Source: an uncultured Opitutaceae bacterium
GTDB lineage: Bacteria > Verrucomicrobiota > Verrucomicrobiia > Opitutales > Opitutaceae
Assembly (NCBI GenBank): GCA_937902925.1
Contig: CALFNN010000011.1
Span: 1-64,000, forward strand
Length of the DNA stretch: 64,000 nt
Direction of reading: 5' to 3'
Shown here: positions 54,634-64,000 of the stretch, piece by piece
How positions within the stretch are numbered: the stretch's first letter is position 1
Layout of the letters: each line of letters starts with the position of its first letter
Position numbers and translations under genes: made by a program
The notes under the pieces: model-generated
Database searches by the model: none
Seen by the model: only the letters and a program-made list of their open reading frames with translations
Told to the model about the DNA's origin: nothing

Positions 54634-55638
54634 TTAGTATTTGATTTCACCGATCCGCTTGAGGACGCGCGCCTGCACGTTCTCCGGCAGTGGCGCGTAA
54701 TCGAGCGACGAGGCCATCTTTTCGCCATCGGTATAAGCCCATTTGAGAAACTCGACGAGTTTCTTGCCCTTCGCGGCATCCTTCTGCTGGGCGTAGACCA
54801 GCAGCCAGGTCGTGCCCGCGATGGGATACGCCTCAGGCCCGGGCGGGTTGACCATCGAGAAGCGGAAGTCATCGGGAATCTTCGCCGTCGCGAGCGCGGC
54901 GGTGACCGAATCAATCGAAGGCGAGATATAATTGCCCGACGAGTTTTTCATATCGGCGTAGGGCAGCTTGTTCTGCTTGGCGTAAGCCAGTTCGATATAA
55001 CCCATCGCGCCCGGGGCCTGCTTGATCTGGCCGGAAACGCCTTCGTTACCCTTGCCGCCGAGGCCGACAGGCCACTCGACCGAGGTATTTTTGCCGACCT
55101 TCGAAGCCCACTCCGGACTAACGGAGCTTAGATAGTCCGTGAAGATGTAGGTCGTGCCGCTGCCGTCGGAGCGGTGCACGACAATGATGTCCTGATTGGG
55201 CAGACTCACACCCTTGTTCTGGCCCGCGATGCGGGGATCGTTCCAATTCGTGATCTTGCCGAGAAAAACGTCGGCAACCGTCGGGCCGTCGAGCTTCAGC
55301 TTCGGATTGCCGGGAAGGTTGTAGCTGATCACGTCCGCGCCGGCGACCGTCGGAATATGCCAGAGGGCCCGCGGCGCCTTGGCGAGGTTCTCGTCGGACA
55401 TCGGACCATCGGACGCGCCGAAATCCACGGTCTCGGAAAGAATCTGCTTCTGGCCGCCGCCGGAGCCGATCGACTGGTAGTTGAACCGGACACTGGGATC
55501 CACTTTCGCATACTCGTTGAACCACTTCGAATAAATCGGAAACGGAAACGTGGCGCCGGCGCCGTTGATCAGCATCTGGGCCGAGGCGATGGTCGCGGTG
55601 AAGGCCGCGAGTCCGAGGAGGAGGAGGAGTTTTTTCAT
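54634..55638 (-). CDS. pstS: phosphate ABC transporter substrate-binding protein
   Basis: 334 aa with a signal peptide (ending A-S-A-Q). Phosphate-site motifs I-N-G-A-G-A-T-F-P-F-P near 24-34, G-S-G-G-G, D-F-G-A-S-D-G-P and R-S-D-G-S-G-T-T are present. Binds phosphate in the periplasm for PstCAB. It follows the porin by 29 bp and is the second gene of the operon. Confidence 0.96.
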   Translation of the reverse strand: MKKLLLLLGLAAFTATIASAQMLINGAGATFPFPIYSKWFNEYAKVDPSVRFNYQSIGSGGGQKQILSETVDFGASDGPMSDENLAKAPRALWHIPTVAGADVISYNLPGNPKLKLDGPTVADVFLGKITNWNDPRIAGQNKGVSLPNQDIIVVHRSDGSGTTYIFTDYLSSVSPEWASKVGKNTSVEWPVGLGGKGNEGVSGQIKQAPGAMGYIELAYAKQNKLPYADMKNSSGNYISPSIDSVTAALATAKIPDDFRFSMVNPPGPEAYPIAGTTWLLVYAQQKDAAKGKKLVEFLKWAYTDGEKMASSLDYAPLPENVQARVLKRIGEIKY

Positions 55639-55667
55639 GATGATTTAGGGAGTTGGAGGTGGATGAC

Positions 55668-56903
55668 TTAAAAGTTGATCTGCATCTGGCTGCGGACGCC
55701 GTCGCTGGTCGCCTTGGCGGCGCCACCGGTCACGGTGTCCTTGGTCTCGGCGTGGATGTAGCCGAGTTGGAGTTTGGTGTCGTTCCCGTGCCAGTAATAG
55801 TTACCGCCAACGAACCACTCCGACAGTTTGTCCATCGTGCCGCCGGAAGGCGCCGAGCGCACGCCGTCGCCAAGGTCGACGCCGCGGCCGTCCGAATCGA
55901 TGTAGCTGTAACGCAGGACGCCCTCGAGATTGCCGATCCGGTAGCAGGGCATCAGATAATAGCCCCACGAATCCGCGTCGCGGGTCGCGGACGCGCCGTG
56001 GTCGTTCTGGCTCCACATATATTCACCGCGCAGGAACAGCCCGCCGCTCTGCAACTCGCCATAGACGCCGTAGACCGTGAGATCGTCGCCGGCGCCGACC
56101 ACCTTGCCGCCCTGATCGGGCAGGACGCCGATCGACGCGCCGATCCGGTAGTTGCCGCCGTCGAACTTGTCCGCGTAACCGAGGTTGCCCCAGTAGGCCA
56201 AGGTGTTGGACCCCTTGTTGCCCGCGCTGGCCACGCCCGTGAAGGATTCGTCGCGCTCGGGGTCGGTGACCGCGAAGTTGTAGAAGACGCCGTTCTGCGT
56301 GCCGCCGGCGTAGACACCGACGCGATAACTGCCGGCGCCCAGACGCCGGCCGTTGTTGCTCTCGACAAAATACCGCGTCGTCGGCGAGCGCTCGATCGCC
56401 CGGATGTCGGAGCTGGTGTAGAACTCGTCCCAAACAAACGGCACCTTTTTGAGCCCGACATCGATCGCGAGGGCGTCGCTTTGTTTCCACGTGACGAACG
56501 CCGCATCGAACGTCGAGCCCGCGAAGTCGTAATTGAAGGTGCCCGACCAGTTGTCGGTCAGGTCGGCCTTGAAGCCCCAGTAGATCCGGCGAAGGAAGAA
56601 GTGATTCGTGTCCGGGGGCTGGGCGGCGGCGCCGTTGATATCGGTGCCGAGGCCGGCATATTGAATCTGGAGCCGCCCGGAAACCGTGAGCTTTTTCAAG
56701 GCCTTGATCCCGGAGGTGGACACGTCCTGCGCCACCTGGGCGTTCTTGACCTCGTTGCTGATCTGCACCGCTTCGTCGGTGGTAAGGATGCCCTTCTTGA
56801 CCAGGGCATCGATGAGGGCCTTGCTGTCTTGTGCGAAGACACCTCCGGCCGTGAGGGTGGCGCCAGCGAGCAGCGCGACACATTTGGATTTCAGGTTAAG
56901 CAT
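55668..56903 (-). CDS. phosphate-selective porin O/P-type outer-membrane protein
   Basis: 411 aa. Signal peptide (ending V-F-A-Q), then a short helical, coiled-coil-like N-terminal region (about 25-60; L-V-K-K-G-I-L-T-T-D-E-A-V-Q) as in other OprO/P-like proteins. The rest is a porin barrel of alternating strands: V-S-G-R-L-Q-I-Q-Y-A-G, R-R-I-Y-W-G-F-K-A and aromatic girdles, ending with Phe (M-Q-I-N-F). It would let phosphate or polyphosphate across the outer membrane. The first gene of the pst-pho cluster and directly behind a Pho-box-like array. Confidence 0.9.
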   Translation of the reverse strand: MLNLKSKCVALLAGATLTAGGVFAQDSKALIDALVKKGILTTDEAVQISNEVKNAQVAQDVSTSGIKALKKLTVSGRLQIQYAGLGTDINGAAAQPPDTNHFFLRRIYWGFKADLTDNWSGTFNYDFAGSTFDAAFVTWKQSDALAIDVGLKKVPFVWDEFYTSSDIRAIERSPTTRYFVESNNGRRLGAGSYRVGVYAGGTQNGVFYNFAVTDPERDESFTGVASAGNKGSNTLAYWGNLGYADKFDGGNYRIGASIGVLPDQGGKVVGAGDDLTVYGVYGELQSGGLFLRGEYMWSQNDHGASATRDADSWGYYLMPCYRIGNLEGVLRYSYIDSDGRGVDLGDGVRSAPSGGTMDKLSEWFVGGNYYWHGNDTKLQLGYIHAETKDTVTGGAAKATSDGVRSQMQINF

Positions 56904-56959
56904 GGTAGTTGCGTTTTTGTGGTATGGATCTGAACCGGGCCGCATAGTGGTGCCGGATT

Positions 56960-56988
56960 GTTACGAACAGATGACGGTCGCGTTACAA
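56960..56988 (-). promoter_or_regulatory. Pho-box-like array of three 11-bp-spaced repeats
   Basis: On the minus strand TTGTAAC (56982-56988), CCGTCAT (56971-56977) and TCGTAAC (56960-56966) are spaced exactly 11 bp, the spacing of PhoB half-sites (CTGTCAT-like plus 4 bp). The array is 57 bp upstream of the porin start, with a possible -10 TATGCG about 14 bp after it. It probably controls porin-pstSCAB-phoUBR. Confidence 0.7.
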
Positions 56989-57075
56989 ACGGGCAAAAGC
57001 GCCCCAAGGCGGGATGTCGCGTCGCGGAATCCCCGCGGGCTTGCGGCCTGTGGCCCTGAAGCCGACTCTGGTTCC

Positions 57076-60000
57076 CTACGGTCCCGGAGATGTCTCGCTG
57101 GAATCTCCGCCGCCGTAACCCAGAACCTCCACCGTAATGAGCGACGGGATCAGCTCCGGCTGCGCCTGCCCCTGCGCCTGCCGGGCGGCCTCGGCCGCCG
57201 CGCTGCTGGCCGCGGCGCCCGCTGACGACGCGACTGCCGCGAGACTGCCCACACTCGCCGCCACCGGCGCCGGCGTGCCGACGCTCGCGCCACTCACCTG
57301 GATATTGGCGGCATTCACGACTTGCAGCGCGGAGATGTTCAGGTTGCCCGACACGCGGATGCCCGCATCGCCGGCGTCGATGGTGCCCACCGGTGCAACC
57401 AAATCGACGTCGCCCGGTTTCACGCCGGCGACCGTCGCCAGCACGCCGATGCCGCCACCCGTGGCGAGTCCGGCGAGGTCGGTTTTGACGTCGGCGCTCT
57501 GCGGATCGATCAACACGCGGGTCGGCGGCGCGGACTGGATGGTCTTGGACGATGCCCCGGCCGCGATGTTGCCCTGGGACGACCAGATGACCTCGTCGCC
57601 GCCGCGCAACGTAAAGATGCGCGAGGTGCCCACGATCACGCTGTCCCGGGTGAAGATCGAAATGTTGCCGCCATCCTCGGTCAGGATGCCCTGGTCGACC
57701 GGCTGGCTGCCGGCGACGTCAAAGCCCACGGTGAGCAATCCGCCCGGCGCAAGCAGGCTGATGTCGCCGCCGCTGGCCGTCTTGATTTCACGCGACGTGA
57801 GCGAGATGTCGCCCGTCCACTTGTCGCCGGGGAACAGCGTCGCGATCGCCGCATAACCGTTGTCGTAGTTGCGGAAGCCGGGACTCGACGGCACGCCGTG
57901 ATCGCGACCCGCATCGCGCAGCACGAGGTGGAATATATCGAGGGCCAGCGCATCGCGCCGCTCGGCCGGCAACCGGCTGAAGGCTGTCCACACCTCCCCG
58001 TTGCTCCCGCCCTCGAAGCCGAGCAGCGCTCCGAGCTCGGGCAGGTAGCGGTCCGCCTGCGCGCCGGCGGTTGCCGGATCGAGGAACTTCGCGATGAAGT
58101 CCGCGAAATCGAGCTGGCTGGCAGCGAGGCTCGATGACACGCCGATTCCCGCCGCGGCGATCACGCTCGCCCCGCCGAACGGCAGGTTCGGGTTGCGACC
58201 GTTGCCAATGCTGGTGATCCCGACTGCCGTGCCATCGCCGGCTCCGGGGCCGACGCCCAGATCGAAGTTGCGCCCGGCGAGGACCTCAAGGGTGCCCGGC
58301 CCGCTGATCTGGATGTCGCCCGCGGTCGGGTTGCCGGTCGCGGGGCCCGGGAGCGTCGAGCTGCTGGCCAGCAATTCGTTGCGGGCGGCTTGGGCGGCCA
58401 CCCGCAGCGGCGAATTCAGATCGTAAGCGACGAGATCGCGGCCGGCGGCGACAACGCTCACGTCGTCCGCGCGGTTGTTCTGGAGATAGAGGGCGATGTC
58501 GGTGATGTCGCGGCCGGCGGTCACCCGCGCCGCTTTCGCCGAGAAAAACGTGAGCCCGGAAATGCTGCCGCCCACGGCGTAGAGCCGGGCCGGAGTGAGG
58601 TCGGCGAGATGCAGCGGACCGGCCGCATGCAGCGCCTGCTTGGTCTGGCTGACGCCGAAGATGCCCGCCGTCGAACCGGACTCGTCGAACAGGCCGTTCA
58701 GCGAATCCAGCAGATCGATCGGGGTGACGGTCGGCGCGAGCGCCGCGACCGACGACAAGGACAGCGGCGAAAGGGCGCCCGGAATCCGGCGCGGGTCGGC
58801 ATCCGACAGGATGATCTCGCTCGAACCCCACAGGCTGTCGCCGTTGGTCGGATTGACGCCGTTGACCTGCAGGCCGTTGATCGACTTCGCCGCGGCGAAC
58901 TCGATCGTGCCCTGCGCCGACGGCGACAACGTGAGACGGCCCACCGCGTTGAGGTCGCCGGAAAACGCGGTGGCGCGAAGCGTCGCCGGCATCAGCGCGT
59001 CCGCGGTGAAGAACGGCGTGATATCCGTCTCGAGCAGGCGCAGCCACGGCTGCGAATACGAGGAGAACGTCTGGTGGTGCGCCGGGTCGTAGAGCTGCAC
59101 GTTTTGCAGCCACGCCGAGAGCGAGCCGTCGCCGCCGTCGGTGCTGTCCCGCAGCGTCAGCGTGCCGGTGAGCGAGGAGACGTTGACCGCATCGGTCGCG
59201 GCGTAGGTCGAAAAATACGTTTTCTCGAACGGGTTGTTGTTCACGCCCTGCGGCAGCAGGAACGGATTGGCCACCGGCCCGAGCAGCAGGTCGCCGCGCG
59301 CGCTGACATCGAAGCCGCCCTTGCCAAGGAACAGCGTCGTCGGCAGCCACGTCGTGGGATCGGGAGCGATCCGCTGGTTGTCGAACGCAATGACGTCCGA
59401 CTGCTTGAGGGCCGCACGCGTGCTGTTGGTATGAATGCTTCCCCCCGCCGACAGCGTGCCGTGACCGCGCTCGACATAGTAAACGCCGCCATCGATATCC
59501 GCACCCGCCCGCACAACGAGATCCCCGCCGCCGAGCTCGAGGAGTTTCGACGCGTCGGGCGCGCCCGCGGGCGCACGGGCATTGGTCGGCACCACGGCGT
59601 CGACATTCGACACGTTGTGACCGGCGAGCAGCGTCACGTTGCCCCCGCCGAGCGCGCCCACGCCCTCGAAGAAATTGCTGAAGTCCACCCACCACGAGGT
59701 CGACGCGATCTCCCCGCCGGCATGCGTCGCGCCGAACTGCCCGGTCGCCGGGTCGATGTCGCCCCGGCGGTAAAGCCAGTTGTCCGGCAGCTCCCTCGAC
59801 GAGTCGGCAATCAGCGTGGTGAACGAATCGTCCAGCCGCTCGTGGACGATGTCGTGCTGCGCCATGATGCTCACGTTGCCGCCCGCCAGGCTGTATTGCG
59901 CCGGATAAATCGGATCCTGGGTCGGGCCGAGTTTGCTGTTGCGCACCGGCTCCGCGAGATTCGGCAGGTCGAAATTCGCCAGCGCGGCGGCCTGGGTGCC

Positions 60001-63000
60001 GGCGGTGTAAATCGTCGCGAGCGGATTCAGCAACTGCACATCGCGGGCCGCGGCGATGTCGATGTCGCCCGTCCCCGTGCGGATCGTCTGATAATAGTTC
60101 GGGATGATGTTTTGCCGGAGATTGGACGTGCTGTTCGGGCTGTTCGGGTTGCTCGGCAGCGTGATCGGCGGTGCGTTGCGACCGAGGACCAGCGAGCCGG
60201 AGCCCGCGGCAAGACCCGCCGCCGGTTTGACGCGGCGGAAATCGGCGGCGGTAAAATCCGCGCCGGCCACGAGGCGATACGACCACGACTGGCTGCCGGG
60301 CGCGAGCAGCGGCATGTCCCACAGCCCGTAGCTCGACACGCCGCCAAACCCGTCGCTCAACGAGCCGATCGACGCGACGCGCGTCTTCGGGTCGAAACTG
60401 TAGTCGAAGTTCAGATTGCCCGCCGCGCGCAGGGTGAGCACGCCGGGCTCGGCCTGCCCCGGGCCGAACCGGAACGTCGAAAGATCCCACGCGTCGGCGA
60501 GCGTGAGATCGCCGAAGGGATTGACGATCTCCGCACCGGGCCGCACGTGCACGGCCGGCGCGAGGCCCGCGTTGTTCGCCAGCAGCCGGCTGGAAATCGC
60601 GGCGGAGCTGCCGGCGAAGGCCGTGCCGTCGGCCATCACTTCATCCTCGACCGCGCCGGTGATGAGCGCCTCCCCGGGCGTCCCGAGATCGAAAACCTTG
60701 AAGCCTTCCACCACGACCCCGGACGCACCCACGATGCTGCCGTTGAGCGGCGCGATCTGGACGTCGGTGCTCGTGGGATTCTGCGGCGCACGCAAATGGA
60801 GCGTGCCCGTGACGTCGCCCAGGGCCGCGCTGCCCGCCGAATTGCTCGCGACCGAAAGATCGATCGTCGCGCCGGTCTGCACATCGATCGTCCCGCCGGC
60901 GTTGCCGCGAGTCTCGAGCGAGACGGCGCCGCCCTTGCCCGCATCGTTGAAATCCTGCGCCGCGACCGTGAGCCGCGCGCCGGCCTGCAGGGTCACATTG
61001 CCACCCGCCGCGAGGGCAATGGTGCCGCCTTGCGCACCCGAGGCGTCGATCACGCCGCCCGCCGTGACCGTGATGCTGCCCTGGTCGGCGGAGAGGTTGA
61101 ACATCTGCGCGGTGGCCAACCCGTCGACCAGGGCGTCGCCCGCGCGAACGCGCATCGAGCGCGAGAGCGTGAAGCCGCCGGCGTTGAGCGACGTGTTCAA
61201 CGCATTCAGGCTTCCGCCGGCCACGCGGCCGACATCGAGCGAAAACGCCCCGCCCTGCCCCAGCAAGGTTGCCGCGGTCGTGAACTCGCCGGCCGGTGCC
61301 GACACGGAGACCGCCCCGGCCTTGGCGTCACCCGACAGCGCCGCCACCGTGAGCGTGCTGCCGGCCGCGAGGTTCACGGAACCGCCATCCGCGGTGAGCG
61401 AGAGCTGTCCGCCATCGGTGTATTTCGTGAGGTCATAGAACGTTTGGGCGGTGCCGCCCACGTCGAGGCGGCTGCCGCTGGCAATCGACAGATCGCCCCC
61501 CGTCGCATGCAAGGTGAGCGCTCCACTCGGCAGCACGATGTTGTCGGCGGCCAAAATGTTGGCGCCGGCGAGCGTCAGGCTCGCACCCAGGCCCGGGGTC
61601 ACCGTTGTCGCCGAGGAGGCCCCCGCGAGCGTGAGCGTCCCACCGGCCGTGACCGCCTGGCTCGAGGCCGTCGCGCCGGTGATCAACGGCGCCGTCACGG
61701 CCAGGTTGCCCTGCACCGCGAGTCCGCCGGTCTTTTGTCCGAGCACGCCACCGGTCGCGCTGATCGCCACGCCCGCGAACTGGTCGATGGCCAGTTGATT
61801 GGCCCCAAGCTGCACCGTGCCGGCGTGGAAGGTCAGCGAACCGCCGGTCGCACCAGCCGCACCCGGCACGCTGCCCCCCGCGAAGTTGTCGAGGAGGATA
61901 TTCCGGGCGGCGAAACTGACCGCGCCTCCACCCGTGTTGAACCCGCGGATCTCGCCCGCATGCAACGCGAGGCTGGCGAGCGTGGGTTGTCCGCCGTCAT
62001 CGAGGGCGCCGATTGCCCCCGTTCCGTAGATGTCGATCGACGAATAGCTCAGCAACGAGAGCGATTGGGCGCTCTGCAATCCCAGCAACGCCGCGCCGGA
62101 GAGCGCCAGCCCGCTCGACACCGGCACGCTGCCGGCAGTCGCAAGCTCCAGCGTGATTTGTCCGCTGTCGAGCGCGATGGCGTTCCCGCCGATCGTCGCG
62201 CTCGCACTGAGGGTCGTCGAATGCGTCGAGTCGAGCGTGACGCCCGCGCCGGTGATCCGCGCGCCCGCGCCGATGGTCATCGCCGGCACCGCCGACGCAT
62301 CCACGCCGTTGCGAACCAGCTGGGCCGCCGGGTCGGCCGTCACGCGCAGGAGCGCGCCGTCTCCGCTGCCCGCCGTCGCCGCGTTGCCGAGCACCAGCGT
62401 GTCCGCCGGCGCGACGAGCGTCCCCGTCTGGCTGACCACGGCGCCCGGCGCGAGCGTGAGCGATTGGTTGGCGGCAAGGATAATCTCGGTGCCGGCGAGC
62501 AGCGAACCGGCGTTGTTCACCGTGACATTGTTGGTCTGCACCGCGATCACCGTGCCCTGGCCGGTCGTCGTGCGCTCGCCGCCGACGAGCAGGCTCTCGG
62601 CGCCGAACGAGGTCAGCTCCGACGCATTCAGTCCGAGCGAACCGGCCGGTGCCGTCACTCCCGCGCCGGTGATGAAAATGTCCACGGGACTGCTGATGTC
62701 GACCAGGCCGCCGCGGCCGCCCATGGGCGCCTGCGCCGCGACGGCACCCTGCAGGGTCATCGCCTTGGTCGCGGCCAGCACGAGCTGGCCCGAATCGACC
62801 GGCAGCCGCGGCACCACCGCATCGTGCGCCATCGCGCCCGCGCTGAGAAACGCGTTGGCCAGCGAATCGTCGTATTCCGCCCGGGCGCGCACCACCGACT
62901 GCGGCGCAATTTCGAACGTGGATGCCAGCGGGGTGACGGTGCGGGCGGCGTTGAGGTCGTTGAAACGATAACCTGCCACGACGCTCGATCCATCCGGCAG

Positions 63001-64000
63001 CGTCTGCGCTCCACCCGGTGGCACGCCCGCCTTGGGTGTGACGAGAAACGCGCCCGGCAGCAGCGCATAACGCGCCGGCAGCAACGTGTAGAAACCGGCC
63101 GGCAGACCCGCGACACCGTTCAGGTAAATACGATCCCCGACCGCGAGCGTCGGGTTCACGTAGCCGGCGTCACCGCCGAGATTCGTGTTGAGGGCCGTCG
63201 GGTTGAACGGCGCGAACGGCGCGTAATCCGCCTGATAGCCCGGAATCACCGCGAAGCCGGCGGAGGAAGCGAGGACGTCATTCGTGCCACCGACGCCCGA
63301 GACCCACCGATAGGCGTAAAGATCGCCGCCGCCACGCAGGTCGACCGTCGAGCCGGTCTGCTCGGTCACGCTTTCCGCCGAGATGTGCACGGTCTTTTCC
63401 GGCGCACCGGTCACCGTGATGTCGGTGCTCGTGGGATCGATCCACGAGGTGCCGTTGAGATTCGTGCCATAGGGAATCGTGGTCACGTTGCCCGTCACCG
63501 GGTCGATCGCCGACACCGAGGTGACGCTGCCGGACGCCAGCGTGACTTGGTGCGTGACGGGAACACTCAGGTTCGAAACCAGATCCCTCGGCGCCGTGCC
63601 TGTGCCATCCCAGCCCAGGTTGATCGCGCCCACCGGCGCGCGCAGCACGCCGCCCTGGGTGATCGTCGACGCATAAAGGTTCAGCTCACCACCCGCGGAC
63701 AGCGGCAACGGCCGGATGCCGGACCCGGCGATCGTGATCGAGCCGGGCCGCGTGACACCGCCCGAGACAAAATCTTCAGCCGCAAGGGTGAAGCTCACCG
63801 CACTCGGCGGGTAGATCGCGCCCGCGCGCAGCGTCAGGTCGCCCACCATGTCGAACGTGCCGTCGCCGCGGATGTCGCCGTTGTCGGCCGCCAGCGTGGC
63901 CTTGCCGATGTTCTGGAGCGAGAGGCTGCCGACATCGATCAGAGTCGCCGCGACGCTGAGACTGCCCGCGCCAAAAGTCGGCGGGGCGTAGAACGGCTGG
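57076..64000 (-). CDS. giant filamentous-haemagglutinin-like exported protein (DUF3739 type), 5' end beyond window
   Basis: About 2308 residues are visible; the frame is open to position 64000, so the N-terminus (signal and probably the two-partner-secretion domain) lies outside. The body is a long beta-helix of Gly/Ala/Thr/Leu-rich repeats such as G-x-L-x-L-x-A. Towards the C-terminus comes the I-S-G-P-G-T-L-E-V-L-A-G-R-N-F-D-L-G block and G-N-G-R-N-P-N-L-P-F-G-G-A-S-V, typical of the DUF3739 region of FhaB-like proteins. No C-terminal autotransporter barrel is seen. It is expected to be a secreted adhesin or surface fibre whose transporter gene is elsewhere. Confidence 0.85.
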   Translation of the reverse strand, partial: QPFYAPPTFGAGSLSVAATLIDVGSLSLQNIGKATLAADNGDIRGDGTFDMVGDLTLRAGAIYPPSAVSFTLAAEDFVSGGVTRPGSITIAGSGIRPLPLSAGGELNLYASTITQGGVLRAPVGAINLGWDGTGTAPRDLVSNLSVPVTHQVTLASGSVTSVSAIDPVTGNVTTIPYGTNLNGTSWIDPTSTDITVTGAPEKTVHISAESVTEQTGSTVDLRGGGDLYAYRWVSGVGGTNDVLASSAGFAVIPGYQADYAPFAPFNPTALNTNLGGDAGYVNPTLAVGDRIYLNGVAGLPAGFYTLLPARYALLPGAFLVTPKAGVPPGGAQTLPDGSSVVAGYRFNDLNAARTVTPLASTFEIAPQSVVRARAEYDDSLANAFLSAGAMAHDAVVPRLPVDSGQLVLAATKAMTLQGAVAAQAPMGGRGGLVDISSPVDIFITGAGVTAPAGSLGLNASELTSFGAESLLVGGERTTTGQGTVIAVQTNNVTVNNAGSLLAGTEIILAANQSLTLAPGAVVSQTGTLVAPADTLVLGNAATAGSGDGALLRVTADPAAQLVRNGVDASAVPAMTIGAGARITGAGVTLDSTHSTTLSASATIGGNAIALDSGQITLELATAGSVPVSSGLALSGAALLGLQSAQSLSLLSYSSIDIYGTGAIGALDDGGQPTLASLALHAGEIRGFNTGGGAVSFAARNILLDNFAGGSVPGAAGATGGSLTFHAGTVQLGANQLAIDQFAGVAISATGGVLGQKTGGLAVQGNLAVTAPLITGATASSQAVTAGGTLTLAGASSATTVTPGLGASLTLAGANILAADNIVLPSGALTLHATGGDLSIASGSRLDVGGTAQTFYDLTKYTDGGQLSLTADGGSVNLAAGSTLTVAALSGDAKAGAVSVSAPAGEFTTAATLLGQGGAFSLDVGRVAGGSLNALNTSLNAGGFTLSRSMRVRAGDALVDGLATAQMFNLSADQGSITVTAGGVIDASGAQGGTIALAAGGNVTLQAGARLTVAAQDFNDAGKGGAVSLETRGNAGGTIDVQTGATIDLSVASNSAGSAALGDVTGTLHLRAPQNPTSTDVQIAPLNGSIVGASGVVVEGFKVFDLGTPGEALITGAVEDEVMADGTAFAGSSAAISSRLLANNAGLAPAVHVRPGAEIVNPFGDLTLADAWDLSTFRFGPGQAEPGVLTLRAAGNLNFDYSFDPKTRVASIGSLSDGFGGVSSYGLWDMPLLAPGSQSWSYRLVAGADFTAADFRRVKPAAGLAAGSGSLVLGRNAPPITLPSNPNSPNSTSNLRQNIIPNYYQTIRTGTGDIDIAAARDVQLLNPLATIYTAGTQAAALANFDLPNLAEPVRNSKLGPTQDPIYPAQYSLAGGNVSIMAQHDIVHERLDDSFTTLIADSSRELPDNWLYRRGDIDPATGQFGATHAGGEIASTSWWVDFSNFFEGVGALGGGNVTLLAGHNVSNVDAVVPTNARAPAGAPDASKLLELGGGDLVVRAGADIDGGVYYVERGHGTLSAGGSIHTNSTRAALKQSDVIAFDNQRIAPDPTTWLPTTLFLGKGGFDVSARGDLLLGPVANPFLLPQGVNNNPFEKTYFSTYAATDAVNVSSLTGTLTLRDSTDGGDGSLSAWLQNVQLYDPAHHQTFSSYSQPWLRLLETDITPFFTADALMPATLRATAFSGDLNAVGRLTLSPSAQGTIEFAAAKSINGLQVNGVNPTNGDSLWGSSEIILSDADPRRIPGALSPLSLSSVAALAPTVTPIDLLDSLNGLFDESGSTAGIFGVSQTKQALHAAGPLHLADLTPARLYAVGGSISGLTFFSAKAARVTAGRDITDIALYLQNNRADDVSVVAAGRDLVAYDLNSPLRVAAQAARNELLASSSTLPGPATGNPTAGDIQISGPGTLEVLAGRNFDLGVGPGAGDGTAVGITSIGNGRNPNLPFGGASVIAAAGIGVSSSLAASQLDFADFIAKFLDPATAGAQADRYLPELGALLGFEGGSNGEVWTAFSRLPAERRDALALDIFHLVLRDAGRDHGVPSSPGFRNYDNGYAAIATLFPGDKWTGDISLTSREIKTASGGDISLLAPGGLLTVGFDVAGSQPVDQGILTEDGGNISIFTRDSVIVGTSRIFTLRGGDEVIWSSQGNIAAGASSKTIQSAPPTRVLIDPQSADVKTDLAGLATGGGIGVLATVAGVKPGDVDLVAPVGTIDAGDAGIRVSGNLNISALQVVNAANIQVSGASVGTPAPVAASVGSLAAVASSAGAAASSAAAEAARQAQGQAQPELIPSLITVEVLGYGGGDSSETSPGP

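Noticed and set aside
57076-64000. Classifying the giant protein as a classical type V autotransporter
   Set aside because: The C-terminus ends in a short Gly/Ser/Pro tail and has no beta-barrel translocator domain.

Overview
The window is high-GC DNA that reads like a verrucomicrobial chromosome, most probably of the family Opitutaceae. This is an inference: no rRNA marker is present. It rests on a fused lpxC-fabZ gene beside lpxA, weak Shine-Dalgarno sequences with some GTG/TTG starts, prepilin-type and FmdB-type small proteins, and many secreted polysaccharide-degrading enzymes. I see no phage, transposase, integrase, plasmid or CRISPR signal; the DNA looks like ordinary core chromosome with islands of carbohydrate use.

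Layout. 0-9.8 kb: secreted beta-helix (pectate-lyase-fold) protein, hybrid histidine kinase with an ethylene-receptor-type sensor, rhomboid protease, secreted esterase, GH36-like enzyme and a SemiSWEET-like transporter. 9.9-12.7 kb: lipid A genes lpxA and lpxC-fabZ, divergent from efp. 12.8-18.3 kb: GH88/105 hydrolase, a membrane protein with a degenerate Mrr-like domain, an RlmI-type methyltransferase and an unusual thymidine-phosphorylase homologue. 18.4-29.7 kb: membrane urate hydroxylase with cytochrome c tail, argS, a GYF_2 membrane protein with a YihY/BrkB protein, a PpiD-like protein, an FmdB zinc ribbon, a TolC-family protein and three poorly known membrane or pilin-like proteins. 29.7-33.4 kb: miaA, a lipid kinase, a response-regulator GGDEF protein and trpA. 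33.6-44.6 kb: pectinesterase, tRNA-His, a large GH2-like enzyme, and a ribose-type sugar ABC transporter downstream of an alpha-L-fucosidase.

44.8-56.9 kb is dominated by phosphate. On the plus strand are a DUF47 protein and a PiT transporter, followed by an unknown internally repeated exported protein. On the minus strand run an OprO/P-type porin, pstS, pstC, pstA, pstB, phoU, phoB and phoR in that order. Three 11-bp-spaced repeats upstream of the porin look like a Pho box, and a terminator-like hairpin lies between pstS and pstC. 57.1-64.0 kb holds the C-terminal part of a giant filamentous-haemagglutinin-like protein that runs off the right edge.

Together the genes describe a Gram-negative cell that makes lipid A, degrades pectin-like and fucosylated or galactosylated plant or algal polysaccharides outside the cytoplasm, imports the sugars, and has both Pst and PiT phosphate uptake. 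The most notable items are the ethylene-receptor-like kinase, EF-P with Asn at the modification site, the phosphorylase homologue lacking its catalytic His, the Pho box and pst attenuator, the unknown repeat protein in the phosphate island, and a compact tRNA-like fold in an intergenic region.
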